A DNA stretch of 64,000 bases from Lepidurus packardi (Eukaryota; Arthropoda; Branchiopoda; Notostraca; Triopsidae). Position numbers and translations under genes: made by a program. This document shows positions 25,647 to 34,398 of this stretch, one piece after another. The notes beneath the pieces are model-generated. The model was not told where the DNA came from. It made no database searches and saw only the letters and a list, made by a program, of their open reading frames with translations. The number at the start of each line of letters is the position of its first letter. The first letter of the stretch is position 1. The stretch is from assembly GCA_023053545.1 (NCBI GenBank), contig JAKZAN010000223.1:1-64000 (forward strand). The letters run 5' to 3'.

Positions 25647-26067
25647 ATTCATTAATTAAGTCATTAATTCATTAATTCATTAATGAAGTCGGTAATTCAT
25701 TATGGAAGTCAATAATTCATAAATTAAGTCAGTAATTCATGAATTAAGTCAGTAATTCATGAATTAAGTCAGTAATTCATGAATTAAGTCAGTAATTCAT
25801 GAATTAAGTCCGTAAATATTTAATTAAGTCAGTAATTTATTAATTAAGTAATTAATTCATGAATTAAGTTAGTAATTCATGAATTAAGTCAGTAATTAGT
25901 TAATTAAATCAGTAATTCATTAATTAAGTCAGTAATTATGAATTAAGTCAGTATTTCATGAATTAAGTCAGTAGTTCATGAATTAAGTCAGTAATTCATG
26001 AATTAAGTCACAAATTCGTTAAATAGGTCAGTAATTCATGAATTAAGTCAGTAATTCATGAATTAAG

Positions 26068-26072
26068 TCAAT
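26068..26072 (+). other. Unoccupied counterpart of the BEL-2 insertion site
   Basis: The context here reads from the CACAAATTCGTTAAAT monomer through two standard monomers into AAGTCAATAGTTCAAGAATT and TATTCAGAAATGCATGAATT. This matches the joined flanks of BEL-2 with a single TCAAT. A second such site is at 36816-36820. Confidence 0.8.
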
Positions 26073-28087
26073 AGTTCAAGAATTTATTCAGAAATGCATG
26101 AATTAAGTGAGTAATTCATGAATTAAGTGAGTAATTCATGAATTTAGTGAGTAATTCGTGAATTAAGTAAGTAGTTCATGAATTAAGTCAGTATTTCATG
26201 AATCAAGTCAGTATTTCATGAAGTAAGGCAGTATTTCATGAATTAAGTCAGTAATTCATGAATTAAGTCACAAATTCGTTAAATAGGTCAGTAATTCATG
26301 AATTAAGTCAGTAATTCATGAATTAAGTCACTATTTCATGAATTAAGTGAGTAATTCTTGAATTTAGTGAGTAATTCGTGAATTAAGTAAGTAGTTCATG
26401 TATTAAGTCAGTATTTCATGAATCAAGTCAGTATTTCATGAAGTAAGTCAGCAATTCATGAATTAAGTCAGTAATTCATGAATTAAGTCAGTAATTCATG
26501 AATTAAGTCAGTAATTCATGAATTAAGTCGGTAATTCATGAATTAAGTCAGTAATTCATTAATTAAGTCAGTAATTCATGAATTAAGTCAGCAATTCATT
26601 AATTAAGTCAGTAATTCATGAATTAAGTCAGTAATTCATGAATTAAGTCAGTAATTCATGAATTAAGTCAGTAATTCATGAATTAAGTCAGTAATTCATG
26701 AATTAAGTCAGTAATTCATGAATTAAGTCAGTAGTTCATGAATTAAGTCATTATTTCGTGAATTAAGTCATTATTTCGTGAATTAAGTCAGTGTTTCATG
26801 AAGTAAGTCAGTATTTCATGAGTTAAGTCAGTAATTCATGAATTAAGTCACCAAATTCGTTAAATAGGTCAGTAATTCATGAAATAAGTCATTAATTCAT
26901 GAATTAAGTCAGTAATTCATGAATTAAGTCAGTAATTCATGAATTAAGTCAGTAGTTCATGAATTAAGTCAGTATTTCGTGAATTAAGTCAGTATTTCAT
27001 GAATTAAGTCAGTAATTCATGAATTAAGTCAGTAATTAGTTAATTAAGTCAGTAATTCATGAATTAAGTCAGTAATTCATGAATTAAGTCAGTAATTCAT
27101 GAATTAGGTCAGTAATTATGAATTAAGTCAGTAATTCATGAATTAAGTCAGTAGTTCATGAATTAAGTCATTATTTCGTGAATTAAGTCAGTATTTCATG
27201 AATTAAGTCAGTTATTCATGAATTAAGTCAGTAATTCATGAATTAAGTCAATAGTTCAAGAATTTATTCAGAAATGCATGAATTAAATGAGTAATTCATG
27301 AATTAAGTGAGTAATTCATGAATTTAGTGAGTAATTCGTGAATTAAGTAAGTAGTTCATGAATTAAGTCAGTATTTCATGAATCAAGTCAGTATTTCATG
27401 AAGTAAGTCAGTATTTCATGAATTAAGTCAGTAATTCATGAATTAAGTCACAAATTCGTTAAATAGGTCAGTAATTCATGAATTAAGTCAGTAATTCATG
27501 AATTAAGTCACTATTTCATGAATTAAGTGAGTAATTCTTGAATTTAGTGAGTAATTCGTGAATTAAGTAAGTAGTTCATGTATTAAGTCAGTATTTCATG
27601 AATCAAGTCAGTATTTCATGAAGTAAGTCAGCAATTCATGAATTAAGTCAGTAATTCATGAATTAAGTCAGTAATTCATTAATTAAGTCAGTAATTCATG
27701 AATTAAGTCGGTAATTCATGAATTAAGTCAGTAATTCATTAATTAAGTCAGTAATTCATGAATTAAGTCAGCAATTCATTAATTAAGTCAGTAATTCATG
27801 AATTAAGTCAGTTATTCATGAATTAAGTCAGTAATTCATGAATTAAGTCAGTAATTCATGAATTAAGTCAGTATTTCATGAATTAAGTCAGTAATTCATG
27901 AATTAAGTCAGTAGTTCATGAATTAAGTCATTATTTCGTGAATTAAGTCATTATTTCGTGAATTAAGTCAGTGTTTCATGAAGTAAGTCAGTATTTCATG
28001 AGTTAAGTCAGTAATTCATGAATTAAGTCACAAATTCGTTAAATAGGTCAGTAATTCATGAATTAAGTCAGTAATTCATGAATTAAG

Positions 28088-28092
28088 TCAAT
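28088..28092. repeat. Target site duplication of BEL-2, left copy (TCAAT)
   Basis: TCAAT precedes the LTR terminus TGTAACG and recurs at 34394-34398. Confidence 0.95.
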
Positions 28093-28312
28093 TGTAACGA
28101 AATGAAGGAACAGCGTTGTGGTCTTGTGCAGGAAAAGCGTTGCACGTGTATTGCTCACAGGATGGTTACAACCATACCAGACTTTGACAATTGCTTGACT
28201 GGCGCTCAGGTACACCAGAACTCCCTTCGCGAGCACGTGCAGCCGGGGGCGATCTAGGGCCCGTCGCACAACCATACTTCTTCTTTCGTAGTCTCCTGTT
28301 CCATCCGGAACA
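28093..28312 (-). repeat. BEL-2 3' LTR
   Basis: 220 bp, identical to 34174-34393. In element sense it begins TGTTCCGGAT and ends CGTTACA. No AATAAA hexamer is visible in it. The short motif TATGGTTGT occurs twice. Confidence 0.95.
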
Positions 28313-28322
28313 CCCCCGCCCC
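28313..28322 (-). promoter_or_regulatory. BEL-2 polypurine tract
   Basis: On the minus strand GGGGCGGGGG abuts the 3' LTR start TGTTCC. It is the expected origin of plus-strand DNA synthesis. Confidence 0.85.
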
Positions 28323-28342
28323 AGTTACTGGACCCAGTAACT
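28323..28342. other. Perfect 9-bp inverted repeat beside the BEL-2 purine tract
   Basis: AGTTACTGG at 28323-28331 and CCAGTAACT at 28334-28342 are exact reverse complements with a 2-base centre. The structure spans the last stop codon (28341-28343) and touches the purine tract. A folding role is speculation. Confidence 0.7.
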
Positions 28343-31300
28343 ATTCCTGGATGGCCGCTTCCAACAGGCATAACTTCGCTGCTGGGCGCACGGCTTCGCC
28401 GTTCCTCGTACGCACCAGTGCCGTACGAGTGAGACCGTCCTGCCCAGGAAAAATCCGTACAATTCTGCCTAGGAGCCAGTGGTTTCGAGGGGCGTTGACA
28501 TCCACTACTAGCACGATGTCGTTGGGTTGCAGGTTTCGCCTAGGTACCAGCCACTTTCTTCGTTCAATTAGGGATGGCACATATTCCCTTAACCACCTCT
28601 TCCAAAACTCGTTGATGAGGGCTTGAGATGCCCTCCATCTCTTTTGCATGCTGACTTCGCCGAACTCGGGGACGTCTAACGGGATGCTGGTGTTGGCACG
28701 GCCGAGCAAAAAATGGTTCGGTGTCAGAGGCTCTGGCTCGTGTGGGTCAACACTCACATGGGTTAGTGGTCTCCCATTCAGTAATGCTTCGACCCCTGCC
28801 ATTGCGGTGACCAGGACTTCATCCGTTAGGGCTCGGCCGTTGAGGATTTTCTTCAGGGCACTCTTTGCTGAACGCACCAGTCGTTCCCATACGCCGCCGA
28901 AATGGGGGGCCGCCGGTGGTGAGAAATGCCACTCGATGAGGTCCTCTGCCAGTGCCGAAGCGATCTTGCCTTCGTTCCAATTCTTAACGGCCTCCCGCAG
29001 CTCCCGCTCTCCTGCAACCAGATTTGTGCCATTGTCGGAATACACGACTTTCGGCCTTCCACGCCGATCGCAGAAGCGTTGAAAAGCCATTAGGAATGAT
29101 TCTGCGTCGAGGGAATGGGCGACTTCGATGTGCACGGCCCGAGTCACAAGACACGTAAAGAGACATCCGTATCTCTTCACGGACCTCCGGAATACCGTAA
29201 CATTCCAAGGGCCGAAATAGTCCACTCCCGTGTTGGTGAACGGAGGGGCGTGCGCCTGCAGCCGGTGTTGAGGGAGCGGGGCCATGAGCGGGATTGCCGG
29301 TTGTGCGGTGTCTTTTCGGCAGCGGGGACACTTAGTAACATAATTACGCACCGCTTGTCGGCCCCTCAGGATCCAATACTGCTGGTGCAGCTCGTGAAGT
29401 GTCCTGTCACTGGAGGCATGGTATAGCCTCTCGTGCGCTCCTCCAATGATCAAGCGGGTAATTTCGACATCTGGCGAGAGAATAATGGGGTTCTTCATGG
29501 CGGTATCCACCGCTGCATTCTCTATGCGCCCACGACTTCGTAAAATACCGCCGTCGTCCAGGTACGGGTTAAGCTTGGCCAAACGTGAATTGGGCGCGAT
29601 GGGTTCGGCTTTCTTGAGCTGTTTAATTTCTTTAGCAAATACAGCGTGTTGCCCCATCTTTACGCACGCTGTTAAGGCCTTTGTCAGCTCCACCGCCGTC
29701 AATCTCGCTAATTTTCCACCTCCTGGTGCACGGGGTGCGTGGTGAGGATTGGGGTCTCCATTTCCGTTGGCACTGTGGGAAGTCTTCAACCTATCGTAGA
29801 ATCGCAAGATGAGCGCGATGATGCGCAGGGCTGCCGTCAGTGATGACCTCCCCTTTAGGAACTGGCCCACAGCACATTCTTCCTCGCTCACAGTTATGGC
29901 GCCAATCCATGACTCGGCGACCATTTCCGCGTCATCTTCGGGTTCTGCGACCACCTTCCTGGGCGGCCAGTTTTCTTCCGCCTCGCTCAGAAATGTGGGC
30001 CCGTGGAACCAGTTTTCCCTATCCCACACGGCGGCGGTGACACCCCGGCTACACTGGTCGGCTGGGTTGACCTTACCCGGAACATGGCGCCACTGCTGCG
30101 CCCTTGTTGTTTCGAGTATCTCTCCGACGCGATTCCCGACAAACGCGTGGAAACGCCTCTTCCGGCTGCATATCCACTGCAGGGTAGTTTGCGAGTCCGT
30201 CCAAAAGATCGCTTCGTGAATCGATATTCCTAGGCTTTGGCAGATGGTCTTAGCCAAGCGGACGCCGATGACTGCTCCAGACAGTTCGAGCCGGGGTATG
30301 GTCAGGTGTTTTATGGGCGAAACTCGAGACTTACTCATGGTGAACTTCCTTTGCCATCCGTTACCCATCTGAAGGCGCAGGTAGGCAACTGCTCCATATC
30401 CCTGCTCCGACGCGTCGGTAAAGACGTGGAGCTGAGCAGGTACTTGCTGGGGGTCGGTCTGTATGCACCGCGGGATCTTCAGGCCTTCGATAGATGACAG
30501 GCTTAGACACCATTCCTGCCATGTCGTCAGGAGCTCAGGTGGTGGTTCTTCATTCCACTCAGTGCCGTGGCGCCACAGAGTTTGAAGGAGGATCTTGGCA
30601 AAGAGGACGACGGGCGCGAGGAACCCCAGGGGGTCGTATATTTTAGCGATCTCGCTCAAGATTTCCCGCTTCAGCCTCGCCTCGGCCCCGATCTCCGGTC
30701 GGAACGAGAACACGTCTTCTTGGCTATTCCACCAGAGTCCCAATATCCGTTCGGTCGGTAGAGGGTCGCGCGCTAGATCCACCGTGCCATCCAACCATTC
30801 TGACTTTGGGATCTTTTCCATGACTGATCGCGACGTTGAGATCCATTTAGTAAGGCGGAATCCCCCTCTAGCGAGAAGCTCAGTCATTTCCAAGGAGATT
30901 CTTTCCGCTTCTTCGACAGTTGCACAGGAATCAAGGAAATTGTCCACGTATACGTTCGTGAACACCCTTTCCGCGGCTTCTGGATGTTCCTGCCGATGGT
31001 CTTTGGCCGTACGTTGTAGAGCATTGATGCAGGTCGTTGGCGAAGAAACGGCACCAAAGACATGAACCATCATCTGGTACGTCGCAGGTGCTTCGGTCGA
31101 CCCGTGTGACCTCCACAGGAAACGGAGCGCAGACTGGTCAGATTCGCGGACCCGTACCTGATGGTACATTCTCTCTACATCGGCGGCAACTGCGACCTGC
31201 TGCAATCTGAACTTGAGTAAAATGTCGACTAGATTGGTCGACAGGTCCGGACCCTTTAGCAAGGCGTCGTTCAGGCTTGTCCCTTGATGGCGCGCCGACG

Positions 31301-34142
31301 CGTCAAAAACCATGCGGACCTTTCCGGGCTTGTGCGGACTCACGACTGCATGGTGCGGTAAATACCATACTTTGCCCACCTCTGCGTTCCGTGGCTCCTC
31401 CACAACCCTCGCAAAACCGTACTTCACATATTCGCCTATGATCTCTTCGTATCTTTCGGCCAGCCCCGGATCTTTTGCAAGACGGCGCTCCAATTGTAAG
31501 AAGCGGTGCAAGGCATGACCGTAGTTGTTGGGCAGGTTGGGCTTGTCCTGCTTCCACAGCAGCCCTGTTTCGTAGCGGTTGCCGACTTTGCGAGTCGTCT
31601 CTTCGAGAAGGCGTACCGCTCGCTGATCGTCGGCCGACTGTGGCGCTGGCGCGGTGATTCCTAGCAGGTCGGTGTCCCACAAGGTCTTCACCAAATCGTT
31701 CGGCTCTTCGAGCACCTCGTACGCGCTTATCGTCATGGCCGAATTTTGGATCGAGCTCGCCCCTTGAATCTGGGCGGGGCCGAACAGGGTCCAACCGAAA
31801 GGAGTTAACACAGCTGCCGGCATCGAGGCTCCTTTCGCGGGCTTCACAATTGCCAATTGTTCATGAGCGTAGATCGTCGCATCCGTGCCCAAAAGGAGAG
31901 TAATGGACTCCGGGACATCTGACGGAAGCGGTAAATCCTTAAGGTGGTCATACTGCTCAGCCAACTTCTTTAGGTTGAGTCGTCTGTCGGCTCCGGTTAG
32001 GCGCGGTACCACCAAGGTCCTGTCCATCTGGGATGTAAACGTTCCGTCGACGGACGAGATAGTGTAGTTTACTGCCTTGCTGTGAATGACCGGGTCTTGT
32101 CCGTGAAATGTGCGAGGACGAATCCGAATGTTCGGGCCTTTCAGTCGTAGCTTACGGGCAACGTCGCTTCGAATGAGTGAACGGTCGCTTCCCGGATCCA
32201 ACAGGGCGTGCGTGTAGAGCGTACGAGTTCCGTTACGTATGCATACTGGAACAACGGGCAGCAACGATGACATCGTAGTAACGTGGTGTTGAGTCGCGTT
32301 CACGCTGGGCTCGCCCGACCGTTCTTGAGCAGAGACATGTGTCTTGTTTGTGGATCCGTGTAGTAACTGATGATGCTTCCGTTCACATCCCTCCACGTCG
32401 CATTTCGTTTTTCGGCGGCATTCTCTGCTTCGATGGTTCCGTCCCAAACAAGAAAAACAGAGTCCGCTGTCCTTTACCAGGGATAAACGCTTGTCGGGGC
32501 TTAGGGCTTTAAAGGTATTGCAGGTTTTCAGTAGGTGACCAGGTTCCGTGCACGCTTGGCACCCTTGCTCTATCTCTTCTTGCCGGACATTGTGCACGCG
32601 TGGTTGCAGGGCGTTGATCTGACGCGATTTTTGCCCGCTGCTGGCTGGTTTCACGGCTTGCTCGGTAACACGCACCACCTTTCTGCTCATTACGAGCTCT
32701 TCAAGGAAGATGTCGAAATGGACCAGATTCAGGATTTCCGGTTGGGCCTTCCATACCCGCTTGCCCCATTTGTCTCGGAAACGCTCCGGAAGCTTATCCA
32801 CAAGCTGCGAGAGAGTACCACCAGAGTCCAACTCACTCGTGAAGTTGTACTCCACCAACGTCGAAACAGTCTCGTGTACTTCGCCGGCGAACCTTCTCAA
32901 ACCCGCGTTGTCTTCCTTTCGCATTGGCTCAATGGCTAATAACGCGTCGGTGTAGGCACGCGCAACCAAAAACGGATGCCCATATTTACGATGCAATTCC
33001 TCTAGTGCTCTCCGATAGAGGGCGGGGCGGCACAGCGTACCAGCGATGGATTTTCGTACTTCATCCGTCAGTAGCTCTTTCAGGTAGGTCAATTTGATTG
33101 CGTCCGACCAGCGCATGGAATCAATCATCGCGCGAAAGGAGGATATAAACATGGGCCAATTCTTTGGGTCCCCGTCGAACTTCGTTATGTCCAACTTCGG
33201 TGCGCGGCATGTGACCTGGGAATCTCCAACACGCTGCTCGTCCTCTTCGTAGATCCAGCGGTCGTCATCGGTAGTGGCTGTGACCCTGCATCGACGTGGA
33301 ATTGCTGCATTTGCGTTGCTAGGACCGGGATGTTGGGCCGTAGGGCGAGTGACGTAAGGCCTAGCTAACGGTTGCGTTCGCCTCAGTGAGTCTTCCACTT
33401 TCACCCTCGCTTCTAACGCTCGTCTTTCGTCCCTCTCTCGCTGAAGCAACGACACCAGGCATTCCTGACCCTCTTCCAAACGCTCCACCATCGTCCCCAG
33501 CACGCGTTGCTCTTCTAGCTGGGCCTTCAGCTTCTCGATTTGCGCGTCTCTACGTAGTAAATAAACGCTTAAGCCCTCCAGGTCTACATCCTCACGTTGC
33601 GCGTCACTCGGTGGCATTTCGTTGCTCTGCTGGTAAACTTCCACGGTTTCAGCTGCACCACGATCCAGCGCGGACTCGATACCTCGGGACTGTTGACTTG
33701 CCATTTCGGCTGCCACGGTTTGCTCTTTCGCCAATGTATTCCTCTGTAGCTGCGGGGCATCTTGGTCCTCGAGGCTTTCCAGAGAATTCATACTTGAGCA
33801 TGACGCGATTGAGGATACTCTTGCAGCCAGGTGTTCATCTAGTTCCCTTTTGCAAGCCATGTGCTCTTCGCGGAACTTCTGCGCCCATCCATCTTGATTC
33901 TGATCTGATGTGCTTTGATAATTTTCGTTCAAAGCGAGGCCGTTCTCGAAGTGCTCTGTCAATCGGGCTCGTAAGCCTTTCAAGATTGTCCGTCGATCGC
34001 GGAGCCTAATTGCACCACGAATACGGTTCACCTGACGAGTGTGTTGAGACTTTTCATGCGTTCTCAACGCTTTAACTGCTTCGGGGCTCAACGCTTCCTC
34101 GGTCTCTTCATCCACGCTATATGTAAATGGAGTCGTCGCCAT
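28341..34142 (-). CDS. BEL-2 Gag-Pol polyprotein
   Basis: An intact 1933-aa frame. From the ATG at 34142 (MATTPF): charged N-terminus with a likely coiled coil (about 182-252); DUF1759-like Gag region (about 314-457, APKLDITKFDGD); zinc knuckles at 528-541, 562-575 and 581-595 (two CX2CX4HX4C, one CX4CX3HX4H); protease D649 in LLDPGS; reverse transcriptase with D988 and YVDN at 1065-1068; RNase H D1243, E1286, D1316, D1362; integrase zinc finger H1570, H1575, C1605, C1608 and core D1641, D1703, E1753; DUF5641-like tail (about 1835-1927). Gag and Pol share one frame, as is usual in BEL/Pao. The frame is open further upstream into the LTR, but only from a GTG; ATG 34142 in a good context (GGCCATGG) is preferred. 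There is no frameshift or stop. Confidence 0.96.
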   Translation of the reverse strand: MATTPFTYSVDEETEEALSPEAVKALRTHEKSQHTRQVNRIRGAIRLRDRRTILKGLRARLTEHFENGLALNENYQSTSDQNQDGWAQKFREEHMACKRELDEHLAARVSSIASCSSMNSLESLEDQDAPQLQRNTLAKEQTVAAEMASQQSRGIESALDRGAAETVEVYQQSNEMPPSDAQREDVDLEGLSVYLLRRDAQIEKLKAQLEEQRVLGTMVERLEEGQECLVSLLQRERDERRALEARVKVEDSLRRTQPLARPYVTRPTAQHPGPSNANAAIPRRCRVTATTDDDRWIYEEDEQRVGDSQVTCRAPKLDITKFDGDPKNWPMFISSFRAMIDSMRWSDAIKLTYLKELLTDEVRKSIAGTLCRPALYRRALEELHRKYGHPFLVARAYTDALLAIEPMRKEDNAGLRRFAGEVHETVSTLVEYNFTSELDSGGTLSQLVDKLPERFRDKWGKRVWKAQPEILNLVHFDIFLEELVMSRKVVRVTEQAVKPASSGQKSRQINALQPRVHNVRQEEIEQGCQACTEPGHLLKTCNTFKALSPDKRLSLVKDSGLCFSCLGRNHRSRECRRKTKCDVEGCERKHHQLLHGSTNKTHVSAQERSGEPSVNATQHHVTTMSSLLPVVPVCIRNGTRTLYTHALLDPGSDRSLIRSDVARKLRLKGPNIRIRPRTFHGQDPVIHSKAVNYTISSVDGTFTSQMDRTLVVPRLTGADRRLNLKKLAEQYDHLKDLPLPSDVPESITLLLGTDATIYAHEQLAIVKPAKGASMPAAVLTPFGWTLFGPAQIQGASSIQNSAMTISAYEVLEEPNDLVKTLWDTDLLGITAPAPQSADDQRAVRLLEETTRKVGNRYETGLLWKQDKPNLPNNYGHALHRFLQLERRLAKDPGLAERYEEIIGEYVKYGFARVVEEPRNAEVGKVWYLPHHAVVSPHKPGKVRMVFDASARHQGTSLNDALLKGPDLSTNLVDILLKFRLQQVAVAADVERMYHQVRVRESDQSALRFLWRSHGSTEAPATYQMMVHVFGAVSSPTTCINALQRTAKDHRQEHPEAAERVFTNVYVDNFLDSCATVEEAERISLEMTELLARGGFRLTKWISTSRSVMEKIPKSEWLDGTVDLARDPLPTERILGLWWNSQEDVFSFRPEIGAEARLKREILSEIAKIYDPLGFLAPVVLFAKILLQTLWRHGTEWNEEPPPELLTTWQEWCLSLSSIEGLKIPRCIQTDPQQVPAQLHVFTDASEQGYGAVAYLRLQMGNGWQRKFTMSKSRVSPIKHLTIPRLELSGAVIGVRLAKTICQSLGISIHEAIFWTDSQTTLQWICSRKRRFHAFVGNRVGEILETTRAQQWRHVPGKVNPADQCSRGVTAAVWDRENWFHGPTFLSEAEENWPPRKVVAEPEDDAEMVAESWIGAITVSEEECAVGQFLKGRSSLTAALRIIALILRFYDRLKTSHSANGNGDPNPHHAPRAPGGGKLARLTAVELTKALTACVKMGQHAVFAKEIKQLKKAEPIAPNSRLAKLNPYLDDGGILRSRGRIENAAVDTAMKNPIILSPDVEITRLIIGGAHERLYHASSDRTLHELHQQYWILRGRQAVRNYVTKCPRCRKDTAQPAIPLMAPLPQHRLQAHAPPFTNTGVDYFGPWNVTVFRRSVKRYGCLFTCLVTRAVHIEVAHSLDAESFLMAFQRFCDRRGRPKVVYSDNGTNLVAGERELREAVKNWNEGKIASALAEDLIEWHFSPPAAPHFGGVWERLVRSAKSALKKILNGRALTDEVLVTAMAGVEALLNGRPLTHVSVDPHEPEPLTPNHFLLGRANTSIPLDVPEFGEVSMQKRWRASQALINEFWKRWLREYVPSLIERRKWLVPRRNLQPNDIVLVVDVNAPRNHWLLGRIVRIFPGQDGLTRTALVRTRNGEAVRPAAKLCLLEAAIQE

Positions 34143-34151
34143 GGCCGACAC

Positions 34152-34169
34152 TCCCGGGTTTCGGCACCA
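34152..34169 (-). promoter_or_regulatory. BEL-2 primer-binding site, tRNA-Phe type
   Basis: On the minus strand TGGTGCCGAAACCCGGGA is complementary over 18 bases to the 3' end of animal tRNA-Phe (GAA) with CCA, as recalled from fly tRNA-Phe. It lies 4 bp from the 5' LTR and 9 bp before the gag-pol ATG. Confidence 0.88.
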
Positions 34170-34173
34170 AATT

Positions 34174-34393
34174 TGTAACGAAATGAAGGAACAGCGTTGT
34201 GGTCTTGTGCAGGAAAAGCGTTGCACGTGTATTGCTCACAGGATGGTTACAACCATACCAGACTTTGACAATTGCTTGACTGGCGCTCAGGTACACCAGA
34301 ACTCCCTTCGCGAGCACGTGCAGCCGGGGGCGATCTAGGGCCCGTCGCACAACCATACTTCTTCTTTCGTAGTCTCCTGTTCCATCCGGAACA
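34174..34393 (-). repeat. BEL-2 5' LTR
   Basis: 220 bp, identical to the 3' LTR. An overlapping short frame (34117-34356, other phase) starts inside it and crosses the gag start; I do not call it a gene. Confidence 0.95.
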
Positions 34394-34398
34394 TCAAT
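34394..34398. repeat. Target site duplication of BEL-2, right copy (TCAAT)
   Basis: TCAAT follows the LTR end GGAACA and matches 28088-28092. Confidence 0.95.

Larger units (their letters stand above)
25647..28092 (+). repeat. 20-bp satellite array, + orientation, segment B
   Basis: It starts with about 75 bp of degenerate satellite (ATTAATTCATTAATGAAGTCGG), the other half of the patch split by BEL-1. Regular 20-mers follow, using the segment A variants, plus AAGTCCGTAAATATTTAATT near 25807. It ends in the TCAAT target of BEL-2. No other sequence class or gene is visible. An unoccupied version of the BEL-2 target is at 26068-26072. Confidence 0.96.
28093..34393 (-). mobile_element. BEL-2: complete, very young BEL/Pao retrotransposon
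   Basis: A 6301-bp element on the minus strand with 220-bp LTRs that are identical base for base by eye, a 5-bp target duplication TCAAT, a tRNA-Phe primer site, a strong purine tract and one intact 1933-aa gag-pol frame. Identical LTRs mean insertion too recent for a single substitution in 440 bp of LTR, or gene conversion. Its LTR tip TGTTCCGGAT is shared with BEL-3, and the Gag N-termini also resemble each other, so BEL-2 and BEL-3 are closer relatives than either is to BEL-1. It is the best candidate for an active element here. Confidence 0.97.

Noticed and set aside
28063..28371. 102-aa frame through the BEL-2 3' LTR as an envelope or accessory gene
   Set aside because: It is LTR sequence with no signal peptide or transmembrane pattern worth calling; no space for an envelope gene exists in any of the three elements.
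34117..34356. 79-aa frame starting in the BEL-2 LTR and overlapping the gag start
   Set aside because: Most of it is LTR sequence and is repeated at the 3' LTR; the only support is an ATG and an open frame.
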